Shown: piece by piece, positions 1 to 12,417 of the stretch
Numbering within the stretch: position 1 is the first letter of the stretch
How the letters are laid out: every line of letters starts with the position of its first letter
NCBI GenBank assembly: GCA_022606135.1
Contig: JABYQN010000001.1
Span: forward strand, 2,294,001-2,358,000
Origin: Fomes fomentarius
Taxonomy: Eukaryota > Basidiomycota > Agaricomycetes > Polyporales > Polyporaceae
DNA length: 64,000 nucleotides
Reading direction: 5' to 3'
Translations under genes and position numbers: made by a program
The notes under the pieces: model-generated
The model's input: the letters and a program-made list of their open reading frames with translations, nothing else
What the model was told of the DNA's origin: nothing
Database searches by the model: none

Positions 1-2
1 AG

Positions 3-343
3 AAGACTCTTGCCGCAGAGGCTGCTGCTGCTGTTGCTGGCCCGTCCGAAGTTACAAAGAGACCGAGGGGCAGACCAAAGAAGGTGGGTCCGTTTGTCCG
101 AACCAGCGTACGTTTCCTCTTCCTAATCTTTGTCCGCTAACATCCCAGAGGAAGCCGGAAGACGACGAGAAGGCCGACGGTGGTGGAGAACCCTCAGAGC
201 CACCGCCCAAGAGGAAGAGAGGCCGCCCTCGCAAGAATCCTCTTCCGGAGCCCATCGGAGGCGACGAGGGCGAAGCGAGTACGGCACCAGAATCAAACCC
301 GCCAAAGAAAAAGCGGGGTCGACCCCGGAAGAACTCGAGTTGA
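3..343 (+). CDS. AT-hook protein, C-terminal part (5' end outside window)
   Basis: Two exons are visible, 3-83 and 149-343, joined by a 65 bp GT-AG intron in phase 0, ending at TGA 341-343. The translated tail holds three AT-hook cores of the R-G-R-P type: KRPRGRPKK at the end of the first exon, then KRKRGRPRK and KKKRGRPRK, the last only two residues before the stop. Linkers are acidic or proline-rich. AT-hooks bind the minor groove of AT-rich DNA, so a chromatin or transcription role in the nucleus is expected. An Ala-rich stretch precedes the first hook. The rest of the protein lies upstream of the window, so the family cannot be named; an HMGA-like architectural protein or a larger regulator would both fit. 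Confidence 0.8.
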   Translation, partial: DSCRRGCCCCCWPVRSYKETEGQTKEGGSVCPNQRTFPLPNLCPLTSQRKPEDDEKADGGGEPSEPPPKRKRGRPRKNPLPEPIGGDEGEASTAPESNPPKKKRGRPRKNSS

Positions 344-1085
344 ACGCCGTTACCATACGCCTACGGTCCGCGACCATCCTCCCACTGAATATGCACCTCC
401 GCCCCCGCCACGCGCGGGCCACCGTTACCCTTCCCAAGCCCCGTCTTCTTGTACTATATATTTATCACCGCCCTTCATGAACATCGTACACTCTTGCTTA
501 TGGCCGCCCGCTTTCCTACTGCCTCACCTACCGTCCCAACTAGTGTCTGAACTCATATGCTACGACTATACTTTTACTGTTCTCTTTGTCTCTCATGCTT
601 TCCCACTCCCACACCGCAGCTTCCGAGCAATACATCACCCTTCCCCCGTGGCGAACAAGGCATATTCGCAAGGACTCGGAGAGCTTACTGGCCCTGCACC
701 TTCCGCAAAGCCACCGTACCGTGGGGCACAGGCTGCCAACCAACTCTGCTCCCGCCGCCGAGAGTGCACCCTTCCCCTTGACCCGAGGGTGGGTCGGCCC
801 GTGCTGCCTGGGAGTGCATGCCTTCTGCGCGATATGCGTGATATGACAGCCGCATGAAATTTCCGGAATCCCACAAAATGTCCAACCAGAAAGCCGGTCC
901 CATGTGGATGCCAGTTAGACAGCCGAGGGCGGAAGATCGCCATCGAGCCGTGCCAGGACCACACTTTCCCGCGAGCGTGACTATTACGACATTTAATTAT
1001 ACGCGGCCCACGCTCCTGGCCCGGAAATGCGAGCGATCTAATAGTTCGACACGGTTGGCTGTTGGTCATCTATATAATACATGCC
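344..1085. other. Intergenic, convergent gene ends
   Basis: The gap lies between the stop of the AT-hook gene and the stop of BNA4 on the other strand. Frames open here in several phases, but none shows a recognisable domain or a consistent exon chain. I read it as two 3' untranslated regions plus spacer. Confidence 0.5.
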
Positions 1086-3088
1086 TCACGTCCGGTTACA
1101 CAGCCGACGCAACAGCGTGACACATGTGATGCCCACCGCGCCTACAGCCACCCCTGCGCTCAGCCAGGCAGCGATCCCGAGCGTGTGTGACTGCTGTTGG
1201 TATTTGCGTTGGGCTGCCGAGTAGCTGATGTCCGGCCGGAAGGTGACCATGGTGTACAGTGGGAGCCATCCGCTCGGGGAGTTCACGAAGGTTGTATTGG
1301 CGAGCGGCTTTTCCACGTCTTTCGTGGTAACGTGCTTCCAGTTCAGAGAGTAGAGGAGGTTATCCAGAGCCTTACGAAAACGGTAGCCGGGCGTGGTGAC
1401 CGAATGGCGCATCTCCACGCTAGAACATTAATTTTCCAGCCGGGCTGCGTCAGAACGCGGCGACGCTAGAACAAATGTCACCCACTAATTCGCCATAGCC
1501 AAGTCACATGCGGCGACCAGGTCCTCGTGGCGGCTCTCTGAATACGAGCGCAAGGCACCGGCCAGCCGGAGGTCTTCCTTCCCCTCCGGGACCTGAGAGG
1601 TTGGGACCACCCGTGCGTCGCGAAGAAGAATATCTAGGACCCGGACATCTTCTAGCCCACAGTTAAGACCCTGGCCGTAGAATGGAACCATCGCATGGGC
1701 GGAGTCCCCGAGAATGACCACGCGATCCTTGTAATGATACGGCTTCGCCTGGTGGTTGCCAGGGCGGGGAGAAGGGTTTATGGGGGGGGGGGATAAAAGT
1801 TCATCATGTATGTTGATTGTCTTTTATTGCCGCACGAAACACAACGGAAAGACCCGCACCTTGATTGACATAAGCGCACTGCGGGGGTTCCGATGGAAGT
1901 CGCTGAGCAGCGCCTCCTCGCCAATGAGGGGCAGCGCGTCGGGAAAATTGGCGTGGAACCATCTGACAATGGACTCGTCAGAGTCGAGGCGTTCGAATTC
2001 CGTGGTGGGCGCAAAGAGTGTGCAGGTGAACGTCTTGTCCTACACGCGCATTCCGTGAGTCCGCCATGGGGCATGGAAGGAGAAGGAGGGACACGCGACT
2101 GAACCTTATTGGGTAGTGCAATAAGCATGAAGGTGTGCCGGGGCCATATGTGCAGGTGGTTCGGATCTAGCAAAAAGGTAGGATCGCCTCCAGATTCCTT
2201 TGGCGGACCCGCAGGCATCTTGAGCTCGAGATATTCGTGCGGGATATATTCCTGCTGGTAGTCCATCCTGTGGGAGCCGGGAAAAATTTGTGTTTCGTCA
2301 GCATGGCCAGAAGAAGCTCGAGGGAAGGCTGAGAACATAGAGGGGTCGATAGGATAGACGCACCGGACAACTCTCGTCAGCTGACGTCGTACGATCGAGT
2401 AACTCCCATCCGCGCCGATACAAAGATCGAAGAACACGTTTACGTCCTTTTCACCCTCGATATCGTGCACCGTCATATTCTTGTGGTCGAAGTCCACGGC
2501 GATGACCTTGTGTTGGAAGAACACTCGGATTTCCGGGATACTCAGGGCCTCTCTCAGCAGATCCTCATTAAGGTATGCGCGGCCGATGGAGTTGATACAC
2601 TGTTCCCATGTGGGGGGTATCGACGGACACGGCGGCGGACGGCGTCGGCACGGGTGAATTTTGCAACAAAGCTTGCGAAGTGGTGGGAGAGCTCACCTGC
2701 CCGTCCCGGTCGTACGGCTGACTCTGTTGGCGACCTTGCGCGTCGTGGATCATTCTGCCACGCATGGGAATGACAGTACTCAAAAAGCGATCCGCTGCCG
2801 CTGGATCTATCGCCTGTATTGCTGCAAGGCCGCGCGCGGATATGGCTAGATTAATAGAACGCTGCTGAGCGGCCGCCTTGGACGAAGGAAGGCGGATATC
2901 TTGGTGAATCCACACGTTCATTCAATAATGACTACCTGGAAAGACCCGAGGGCGCGCATACCTGGACGACCTTCGTATATATCTACCGACCAGCCCATCT
3001 TGGCAAGGGACATGGCAGCAAGGCAACCCACGGGCCCAGCCCCGACAACAACCGCCTTTCTCGGCAGATTGGAAGCGGCTGACGACAT
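1086..3088 (-). CDS. BNA4: Kynurenine 3-monooxygenase
   Basis: FAD-dependent hydroxylase of the kynurenine pathway (tryptophan to NAD+), converting L-kynurenine to 3-hydroxykynurenine at the outer mitochondrial membrane. Six exons: 3088-2962, 2899-2697, 2599-2105, 2039-1860, 1748-1486 and 1419-1086, all with GT-AG introns and consistent phases, giving 533 residues. The N-terminus has the Rossmann motif VVVGAGPVGCLAA. Exon 2 carries GRSINL-like QQRSINLAISARG and the family segment IPMRGRMIH. Exon 3 has YIPHEYLELKMP and HLHIWPRHTFMLIALP, exon 5 the GDSAHAMVPFYGQGLNCG FAD motif, and exon 6 PLYTMVTF. All of these align with the human enzyme as I remember it. The last 25 residues before a basic end form one hydrophobic helix, the expected membrane anchor. 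The start is the first ATG before the Rossmann fold. The upstream in-frame codons at 3241 lie in probable leader sequence. Confidence 0.95.
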
Positions 3089-4782
3089 TATGAATGAAGT
3101 GCGAAGGGAACCGTGATTTGCTGGCAAGATTTGGGTGTGAGCGTTCGCGGATAATATACTGTCCCGTATGAATGAGGTTACCTTCGCAGATGTAATCGAG
3201 TTGCACAAGGCGCTGTGAATTAGGAAGATGGTACACAACAACCGCGGTCAACACGTCAATGCGCCGCTTGGCGAACTGAGCGATATGACCAATATTTGTC
3301 CGCCGCGCGTCAGCCAGATCGGTCTATCCTCGGCTTTCTCCATATGGGTCCACTCCTTCTCCACTGCGTCCAGACCATCAAGTTCCCAACTCGTTTTCTG
3401 CGTGTCCCTGGTGCTCTCGATTATCGCGCCGCTTCGTTGCGCGGAGTTCTAGTTCTTGACTGTGGTCATGGTGGTCAGATGGATGCAGAAGGTACCACGA
3501 CTTCCGAGTCAAGCCGGCGTGGGCGCTTGTAGCTGTGGTGGAAGCTTGGGACGTTAGGTAAGTCATAGATAGTCCATTAACCCTTCATTCGTCGACATCC
3601 AGCGGCGGCGCTATTCCGGAACGAGAATCGCACGCGGTTGCGCCCATGGCATCTGTGCTGCTTCGGTACGGGACGTCGCGAAGGTTCGATGAGCATCCAC
3701 TCCCAGGAACAAGCCACTGTCCTTGTTCCATGTCTGAAAGTCTCTTTCGACGACTACTTGTACGTTCCTGCACTAGACCCACATGATATCCTGAACCGGT
3801 TCGAACAACAGAATTCCTCACAGGAAACAAGAATAACCTACCTCATGTTTGACCCGTCTCCCACAATGCCCTCAGAATATGGGGCCCGATACTCACCAGT
3901 TGCCGCACTGGGACCGAGTACCGGTCAGAAGAGGGGGGGATTCGGATGTTGTACAGAAAGGTCAGGAGTGGAGTTGCCCTGGTTCCCGGCGCGCTCTGCA
4001 CCTTGCCGGAGAACGGACTTCCTGTTGACTTCCTGAGCTTCCTGAGCGGCTGCAGTGGACGTGCCAATGTATCACTGGTGCGATAGACTACTGCAACAGG
4101 CATCTAGCATCCTTATTGTTGGCGTGTTGCAGCTTCAATCATCCGCATCGGTGGCTATTGCTTCAAAAGGCTAGCTCCAACGCGCTCAGTCATACAAGGT
4201 CCAACAGATTCTAGCGTGAATGATCACGGTGTATGTGCTCATTGACACACCATTTATTATGGGCTCAGGCCACCTGGGTGGGTGTCCGTCCTCAGATGTT
4301 CGTCGGGATCTTGGACGTGAAGCTGTGTCCCAAGCGACACAGCTCTCGCAATTGGACTGCGGTTTTGAATTGTGCCTTGGACTTGAGCCAGTAAGTAGTG
4401 ACCGGTATGTGACCACTCTATGTTTTTGAGCGCATCAGCAACAGCGGCGCAGCCCGGGCGCCTTAAGGTACTATACTCACTAGATATGCGCTCTCAATCG
4501 GGGGACGAACCATATAACATACTGTGTAGGTAAACTAGCTTGGAACTAGTACTGTTGTGCGGGTAACTGAAACAATAAGGAGTTCTGCGGATGTGCGTAG
4601 TCGGGCTTGGGGGCTAAGAGTGACAGAAGTGGGATGCGTGACATCGGCATCGTTTCAACCATGTGACGACGGGGAGGACCACGCGCGCGTGACTGTGTTT
4701 CGGTGTTCTGGACCGCGCGTGCCGTTCGGCTGGCTGGTCTACGTGGGTGCGGGCACTGCGCTCACTGTCCTCGACGCTCATC
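3089..4782. other. Divergent intergenic region, 1.7 kb
   Basis: This is the space between the divergent starts of BNA4 and PIS1. Several open frames of 60-130 codons occur on both strands (for example 3638-4036 plus and 3843-4103 minus). None shows a family motif, and I could not build an exon chain through them. It probably holds both promoters and leaders, and perhaps an unrecognised transcript. Confidence 0.4.
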
Positions 4783-5789
4783 ATGTCTTCTAACGGTCCT
4801 ACAGTCTTGACAAGAAGGCGGCCTTCTATTGACATTGTCGACGCAAAGGTCGCTGTCGACCTTGCCACCGCACAGACGTATTCGGAGAATGTCTTCCTTT
4901 TCGTGCCCAATCTTATCGGTCGGTCTATCTTCCACCACTCTTCCAGTTTGCTCATGAATTCCCATTTGCGTAGGTTACTCTCGTGTCATACTCGCAGCTC
5001 TGTCGCTGCACTACATGAACCATCATCCGAAGTACTGTACAGTGTTGTACGGTATCTCCTGTTTGTTGGACGCGGTCGATGGGCATGCCGCAAGATTGTT
5101 GGGTCAGGCCTCGAAGTTTGGAGCTGTGTTGGACATGGTCACTGACCGGTGAGTCTTACATGCTGTGCGACATTGCTACTTATCCAATTGTCGCTCTTTC
5201 AAGCTGCACAACGTCGTGCTTGCTGTGCTATCTCACCTCCGCATATCCCGAATATGCGCTCGCGTTCCAATTCCTCATTACACTTGACTTCAGCAGCCAT
5301 TACATGCACATGAACAGGTACGTCGCGTAATCTCCGCTTAGCTTAGAGGGTACTCAACATGTCAATTAGTTCCCTTGTAACGGGATCCACCAGCCACAAA
5401 CACGTCGATAGTGATGTCAGTCGCTTGCTACGACGCTACTATGACCCTGTGAGTACCAATTCAAAGATGTGAAGCATCAACTGACCCGTTCCCGCTCCAA
5501 GCGCACACTTTTTGTTGTTTGCGCCGGCAATGAGCTCTTCTATATGGCCCTCTACCTCATGAAGTGGGTGCACACGCCCCTCTCGGAGTCGTTCGGAATC
5601 ACCGGAGCACTCGCAAGTTACACTTGGCCCCAACTCATGGCCTTGATATGTTTCCCAATCTGCGCGCTCAAAAACTTTGTCAACCTGGTACAGCTATGGA
5701 AGGCGTCGAAGATCCTGGTTGGTGTTGATTTGGCGGAGCGGGCGAAGGCAAGGGAGGAACAGTACCTGAACTCGAAGAAGGACCGGTAG
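4783..5789 (+). CDS. PIS1: CDP-diacylglycerol--inositol 3-phosphatidyltransferase (PI synthase)
   Basis: Makes phosphatidylinositol from CDP-diacylglycerol and myo-inositol in the ER membrane. Five exons: 4783-4918, 4974-5148, 5204-5317, 5370-5448 and 5502-5789, 263 residues. The CDP-alcohol phosphatidyltransferase signature is complete: D78-A-V-D81-G82-H-A-A-R, then G95 and D99-M-V-T-D103, so all four metal-binding aspartates are present. NVFLFVPNLIGY at the start of the fold and YLTSAYPEYALAFQFL are typical of PI synthases rather than PS synthases. Several hydrophobic segments fit a polytopic protein, and the C-terminus is basic (NSKKDR). The start is the ATG at 4783, in frame with exon 1 and about 30 residues before the conserved NVFLFVPNL. 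The product is the substrate of PIK1, encoded at 52953-56754. Confidence 0.95.
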
Positions 5790-6065
5790 TACTGGGTTCG
5801 CATCTCTATTCTCCAAATCGCTCTACACATATGGAAGCTCGCATAAACATTTCTATGAGACGCCGCACGCCGCCGTACCTAGTATATATTGACATTTTAA
5901 TGTTACGAGCTTACCACTGGCGCCTTGTCCCGAATCATTATGCGTGTCATGGGCGTCTACAAAATCTATCACGCACGACCGCGTCGAGGGTGAGCCGCGT
6001 ATCCCGACTCCTCCTCGCCTTTCCTTCTTCCCTGCTCGTGGTGGTCCACTAGTTTTTCTTTTTGG

Positions 6066-9000
6066 ATGCGGTGTCATCTTCTTGCTCGAAGAACACGGTC
6101 GTTGGTGAAGACCTTGCCTAACTACCACCGTGCACAACTCTCGTCGACTCACGTACTCCGCTATCCTCGGAAAGACCGTTCTGCAGTCCCGTCCACCTCT
6201 CAGCTCTCGAGACGTGCTCTCTCGTCCGAAATACCTGTACAAGATACTTCGGAAGGATCTAGCGCAACACCTCCTCCACCGTCCGTGCCACCATCTGATG
6301 CTGCAGACACACCACCTTCGGAGGATGCGGAAGAGAAGCCCAAACGCCGGACGCGAGCCTCTACGAGCAAGGACGTTGGCTCAGTCCCACTGCCTGCTGG
6401 CTTGAACATCCTTTGGACCCCGGAAGACGATCTCAATGACGAAGCATTCTCCGCAGCGAGCACGACGCTCCCGCCGCCAGAAATATTTAAGGAGGCTTTA
6501 CACAACCTGCACATCGCCCTGCACCCGCAGACGCAGCATCGTGCTACGTATTCGTCAGTCCGCGGATCTTTGGTTGAGCCTACGCTTTCCCTCTACTGTC
6601 CTATAGAAGGCGGCGACTATATCCTGGATGAGACCGTGAAGGAGATGGCACGCCACATAGGTGCGGACGTGGTAGTACTGGATGCGGTACACTTGGCCGC
6701 TGGTGAATGCGGCCATTTTGGCAAAGGTATGTTCTGTTCCACGATGCATTTGGATGCATGCAGCACAAGAATCGAGTTTGATGAACACATACTTGATATA
6801 GCTGCATCGGTACTACAGCTGCCCAATAACCCCTTACACTTCGCGTCCTCTCCTTCGCGCGACGCGGTCCGTCTAATACCGTCAAGAGACAATGAAGACG
6901 AAGATGACGAGCCATCTCAACCGTTCATGATGTCTCCGATGACCGTCCATGTCATGACGGCCATTCCGCGACGGTCCACGCGGCTTGAGACCCCAGCTAG
7001 GAGTACCCCAACAGCTCAGCTGAGGGGATTTTTTGACGACCTTATAAATGCCTCTGCCCGGCGACCGGCTGCCAGCGATACGGATGGGCCATCAGCAAGC
7101 CAGACAAGACGACCCCGCATCATCTACATCAAGGATTACTCTACCCTCGCGGCCTCTTCATCTATATGGTATCCATCGCTCCTCGCGGCCGTCCGACAAC
7201 GCAGGCAGGGTGCGCTCTCGCGACCCACATCCCCAGTCCAAAATCCTACCGCAATTATTTTTGGCATTAGCCCGCCTTTCATGGTTTCGGAAGGGCACTC
7301 TCATGCCCCGGCACCGAGCCTTCAAGGGGTTAACCTCATGTCCAACCGTTCGACTGGGGCCAATGCTCCTCCTGCTGCAGCCTCGAGATCGCAGAACGAG
7401 TACGGGGAAGACGGCAACAGCGAGAAGGCACGGGAGAAGCGGATACAGCGCCGTCTCAAGCGGTGGGCACGAGGCAATTCAGAGGACCTCCCCCGCCTTT
7501 ACTCGGCAGGCGAAGATAGCACTGAAGGTGATAGCCCCAAAGGACGACCTAATGTTGTCGTTCTAGGCCAAGATGGCTTCCCAGGCCTGCCACCGTTCCT
7601 GGGCTCTGTATTCTCTCGCGCACTCGCTGGTCGCAGTCATGGTTCCCCCGAATCAGATAACCGGCTGGGGTTCTTCCGGACTTCCCTCGTCTTCCCCACT
7701 ATACGCTCCCTCCCCCAAGAACAACAGAGCCGCATGGCCAGACGACGGGAGATTAATGAGTTGGTGATGCGAATGGGCGTCGCAGCCGTGGGCGGTATAC
7801 TGGACGAGTTAGAAGACATCCCGGACGCTGCCGACGAGTCTTCTGAGGGCGGCGAACACGACAAGACCCGATTACAGCTCTGGGAACACTGGGGACGCAC
7901 GGTTGAAGTGTGGCCGAACGCACAACGCATCGCAGATAGAGCGGTAGGGAGCGTTATGGCTGCGAACCGGGCCTACCTTCCTTCCAATCGTTCACTCGAC
8001 CCCACGCATGTCCCGTGGTCTGCGGTGTTCGACGCCTGGGCCGCCGATAGGTCCACACAGGACCTCTGGAAGACGTTGCTCTCCACCCCGCCGGCTGGAA
8101 AGCTTCCCCGCGAGAATGAGGAGGAGGAACGGGCCGATGTTGAAGACGAAGCGGACGTCGACGAAATTATCGAGAAACTCAGGCGGAACCCGGATCTAGA
8201 TGAGCACGAGCAGCGGTTGTTGGGGTGCATCGTTGACACAGGTGATCTCCGGCGTTCATACGAGAACCTCGGGAAGATGCTGACCGCTACCCTTTTTTGC
8301 AGCGTCAATTACAACCACATTCAACCAGGTCCATCTGCCGCCGCACACCATCGACTCAATTCGGACCATGGTCTCTTTGCCTCTTCTGCATCCGAGCGCG
8401 TTCCAGCACGGCATCCTAAAGGAGCATAGCATGACTGGCTGCCTTCTGTTCGGTCCGCCAGGTACTGGAAAGACCCTGGTGGTTCGCGCGCTCGCTAAAG
8501 AGGCCGGCTGCAGGATGCTCGTCGTCTCACCCTCGGATATCATGGACATGGTGCGTGTTATGCATATCAGTTGCCTTTTCAGCTGAGTCACGCTGACTAT
8601 CGTTCCCTTAGTACGTCGGTGAAGGCGAAAAGCTTGTTCGCGCTGTTTTCTCGCTTGCGCGCCGCTTGTCACCCTGCGTCGTGTTCATCGACGAGCTTGA
8701 TGCCTTGTTTGGTGCTCGGCTGTCGAGAGAGTCTGGTAATTCCATCGCCCACCGTGGAGTAATTACCGAGTTCATGCAGGAAATGGATGGACTCAAATCT
8801 TCGAAGGAGAGCAACGTGATCGTCATCGGTGCGACAAACCGGCCATTTGATCTCGACGACGCGGTGCTTCGACGTCTGCCTCGCCGCCTCCTCGTGGACC
8901 TGCCAGGGGAGAAGGAGCGAGAAGGTACGTCCGTTGATTCCAATGCCGTTTAATCTGCCACAAACTCGCACTTCTCTCTCTATCTTTGTGCCTATCTGAA

Positions 9001-9787
9001 TTTACGCTCATGCCAATTCCGACACGTTCCCGTAGAGATACTCAAGATCCTACTTCGCGACGAGGGTTTGGCGGACGACGTGGACCTCAAACAACTAGCC
9101 AAGAAAACGGAGAGCTTTTCTGGGTCCGACCTGAAGCGTGAGTGTCATGTCTTTGTCCTGATCGTCCCCTGGACGGGGTTCAAATTGTCTCCGATATACT
9201 AACAGAGGTTCCAATTAGATCTGTGTGTCAGCGCGGCGCTGGATGCGGTGAAGGAGCGGGTAACAGTACCATGGCGGCAACACAAACAGGCGGCCTCATC
9301 AACAATCCAGACCGAGGTTAAATCTATCAAAGACGCTCCAACCGACCAATCTTCGTCCGAGCCGGCTCAACCGCAGAGTTCCTTCGCGGAGGTGATAGAT
9401 GCGACTGCGCAACCTCAGGCGCAACCGGCGTTGGAGTCAGCGAGCTCTGACTCCTCAGCAGCCGCAGAGGATAAGGGCAAGGCAGAGGCCGAGGTGCCCC
9501 ATGTCCGCTCATTGGCATGGCGCAACTTCGAGCAGGCGTTGAAGGAGATCACCCCGTCTGCGTCGGAAGCCCTGGGCAGCCTTGCTGAGCTGCGCAAGTG
9601 GAATGACGAATTCGGAGAGGGGCGCAAGGCGAAGAAACGGCAGGTGTGGGGAAAGGACCGCTTCGGTTTCACCGTTCCTCCGCCCGAGGTCGCCTCGCCG
9701 TCCGACGGGAAAACAGAGCCCGGTGTGGCGACATCTGCGAACTCTAGTCAAGGTAGTAGCATATCCGAGACAACAGCGTCGAACTAA
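6066..9787 (+). CDS. Mitochondrial-type AAA+ ATPase (spastin/Msp1-like module, long N-terminus)
   Basis: Five exons: 6066-8241, 8303-8550, 8612-8924, 9036-9137 and 9219-9787, 1,135 residues. The N-terminus [18 protein letters not shown] is Arg-rich, lacks acidic residues and resembles a mitochondrial presequence. About 700 residues follow without a domain I recognise, with acidic and Ser/Pro-rich stretches. The AAA module is clear: Walker A GPPGTGKT at about 776-783, Walker [13 protein letters not shown] with D835-E836, then [20 protein letters not shown] covering sensor 1 and the arginine finger, and [16 protein letters not shown] in the lid helices. This order fits the meiotic/spastin-Msp1 clade. 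No protease or zinc motif follows, so it is not an FtsH/Yta12 type. The tail is low complexity. It is convergent with NSE1, 146 bp apart. Likely roles are protein extraction or quality control in mitochondria; the substrate is unknown. Confidence 0.88.
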
Positions 9788-9933
9788 TGTACTAGAGGGG
9801 ACACATTCTCGAGAGATATACGTAGATACGATATAATAGAGGGGGTTATACAGGGGGAATTTGCGATCCGCTTTGTGCCGTCATGTCAGCGAGAGAACCA
9901 TGAGGCTATCGCTGGGACCGCCCTCAGAGTGGG

Positions 9934-11273
9934 TCAGCGGTGAGACGACTTCCGCTTCTGCGTTCGGGGAGGCGCGTCCTCATCCCCATCCTCATCATCA
10001 TCCACGCTGTCCTTGCGTGTCGCCTTCTTCTTGCCTTTGCCCTTCCCGTTGGGCTCTTTCTTGATTTGTTGGCTCTGAGAAGGATCCGGCTCCCCGTCTG
10101 CGTCGTCTTCGCCATCCTCGTCGTCCTCTTGTTCCTCGGTCGACTTCCTGCGCACCCGTCGTCGGCCTTCCTGGCCCTCTTTGAACGCTGCCTCCCCGAC
10201 GGGACGAAGTTTGCTCAGATTGTTGCCGGATGTCCAGTCCTCCTTGCATGCAGGACAGGCATGGTTCCTCCTGCGGTAGTTGTTGAAGCAGTGGTTATGC
10301 AGACGAGTCTTACATTGGGGTGTATAGCATGCTATGCCGCGCGTCACGATCTACAAGACACATCGCTGGCCGTGAGTGCCCTCAATCTAAGTTCAGCGCA
10401 GAACGCACGTAACTGACCTCCATGCATATGGTGCATTCGATGATCTCACCCTCGTATGTCTGCCGGAGGTAGGACTGGAGCTCCAGGATCGTGCGTGTTG
10501 AGAGGGAGTAGCGGCCGCGTCTGGCGAGCAGCGTGGGTCAGGGGTGCGCTATGAGTAGCCTGACGGATCAATGAACACCACACCTGCTCTTCACCAACCA
10601 CCCTTTGGCCACAAAGCTGTTGAGCGTGGCCTCCGCTTGCGATTTTGTCATGCTAGACTGGAGAGAGTTGACCTCGCGAAGAGCTGCGAGGGACGACACA
10701 CAGAACGACTCGTTCGGCGCGAGCATTATCTGCTCAATCTACAACGTCATCTCAGATTGGGGACGTATAGCACGAGCGGTATCACGAGAGACGTACCACA
10801 GCTTTGAAGTATGTGATCTCGAGGGCAGAGTACTCGGTGGCCATCTGAGCGATCTCGTCTCCCTTACGGTTCACCTGGGTCGGGCGACCAGCCAGTCAGA
10901 CGTCGAGCGTGGCAGATTATAAATGCGGCGAAGACGTACGACGGCGTACATTTCCGTCCCGTTAATCTCATCGTGTAGTCGCGAAAATTCAAGATCCAGA
11001 GGGTTGAGCGCGTCATTGATTTTCGTGACGAACGAGTCCCACGATGCCCGGTCTTCACGATAGTCGATATTCAGAGTGTCGTTCGCGGCTATGGACGTGT
11101 CGTAACGGGCGGAAAGGTTGAGCAGACAACGACAAACACGGTGGCTGAGGCACACCTTTGACCGCGTCTATGCATTTCTCCCAAATTTTGGCCGCGAGTT
11201 TTTGCGAGAGTATTCGTCGGGAAAGGATGGCCTGGAGAAAGAGGCGTTGCACATCGTTTGAGTGAACAGGCAT
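9934..11273 (-). CDS. NSE1: SMC5/6 complex subunit Nse1 (RING-like)
   Basis: Subunit of the nuclear SMC5/6 complex in DNA repair, a RING-type E3 that partners Nse3. Six exons: 11273-11156, 11088-10940, 10874-10797, 10738-10584, 10520-10418 and 10350-9934, 339 residues. The Nse1 zinc-binding RING-like domain is visible: C196-T-I-C199, then C209, C214, H219-N-H-C222 and C233-P-A-C236, with the family segment CYTPQCKTRLHNHCFNNY. The upstream segment TEYSALEITYFKAVIEQIM and QAEATLNSFVAKGWL match the Nse1 winged-helix region. The C-terminal 85 residues are highly charged (acidic runs and KGKGKKK), probably disordered and partly a nuclear-localisation signal. The ATG at 11273 gives MPVHSNDVQRLFLQ, a normal Nse1 start. 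Confidence 0.9.
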
Positions 11274-11564
11274 TATTGTGATTCGATGAGTGGTCAGGAG
11301 CAAGACGCGTCAAATGTATAATAGCGCGTCGCGACGCGTTCGTGCAAAGCAGTTTCCCACGGTCACACTTAGCAGCTTGCAAGATGTCATGCATTAATTC
11401 TAGCATGGACTAAGTCCAAGCCTGAAACAGACGGGCTAGAGTCTCTCAACAGCGCAGTCGTGACATATGTCCGTAATCAAAACTTTCGTGAGCCTTGCGG
11501 CGTCCGTCAATACGGCACATTGGCCCTTGTTCGTGCAACCCATGTCTGCGACCCACCAGTACTG

Positions 11565-12417
11565 CTACAACTTCGTCACCCGCAGCGTCCTGCTCACCAT
11601 CGCCGCTGCCCAGAGCCCGAACACGATGCTGAACACGTGGAGCTCGCCGTCGCCTCCAGCCTTGCCCCACAGTGTGATCGTGCCTCCAGGGATGCCTTGT
11701 TTGCCAGCGATCCAGCCTTGTTTCGTCCAGAACGACAGCAAGCCGACGAGGGCGAGCGATGATGGGATTGGGAGGCCTTCGAAGTAGTGCGCCTTGCCCT
11801 TCGCGTCTTTCGGGACCAGCGCGGCCGTCGCATTGAAGCGGGCGAGACGCGCGAGGCCACAGCAGATGAAGCCGGTCAGCACGACGGTGTCAAGGTATGT
11901 CTGGAAACCGATCACAAAAGCAAGCAGCGCGGGTGCGACGCCAAATGATATCTGCGGTGAGGAACCAAGGTGTGTGAAGAGGTAAGAAACGTAGAGGGAC
12001 ATTCACATGCTAAGAGGGACGCACCAGGTCAGCAAGACTGTCCAGCTCCTGCCCGAGCATACTCGACTCATTCCTCCACCGCGCGACCTTGCCATCGAAG
12101 AAGTCGAAGAGGAGCCCAGCGAGGGGGAGCCCAAGGGCCGACCAGAGATAGTCTTCATCTTTCGTTAGGAGGTACTTCGCGGATGCGAAGATGGACAATG
12201 ATCCACAGACTCCATTCGCGATTGTTACGAGGTCTGCCAGTCGGAAGTTCCTATAGTACAAGTATCAGAGAAACCGTTGAACACAGTCTACGAAAAGGAT
12301 CTACCTGACGAGGGAGAAGTGACCTTCCGTCAATTGATATTGTTGGAGAGCAGCTGCCTTGGTGTCCTCATTGTGTTGCCCATTCGTCGCAGCAGCGTCG
12401 TTTCTACGTTTGCTCAT
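11565..12417 (-). CDS. CHO1: CDP-diacylglycerol--serine O-phosphatidyltransferase (PS synthase)
   Basis: Makes phosphatidylserine from CDP-diacylglycerol and serine in the ER membrane. Three exons: 12417-12305, 12250-12025 and 11951-11565, 241 residues. The signature is complete: D87-F-F-D90-G-K-V-A-R95, then G104-Q-E-L-D108-S-L-A-D112. NFRLADLVTIANGVCGSLSIF before it and ISFGVAPALLAF after it are characteristic of class II PS synthases and separate it from PIS1. Hydrophobic helices run through the C-terminal half (TGFICCGLARLARFN, GLPIPSSLALVGLLSF). The N-terminal 35 residues are polar and charged and start MSKRRND. It lies upstream of NSE1 on the same strand, and PRI2 lies upstream of it. 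It uses the same lipid donor as PIS1, 6 kb away. Confidence 0.95.

Noticed and set aside
2918..3241. N-terminal extension of BNA4 to 3241
   Set aside because: Residues before MSSAASN lack family similarity, and the family normally starts just before the Rossmann fold.
3638..4036. 132-codon frame between BNA4 and PIS1
   Set aside because: No family motif, ends abruptly, and overlaps minus-strand frames of similar size.
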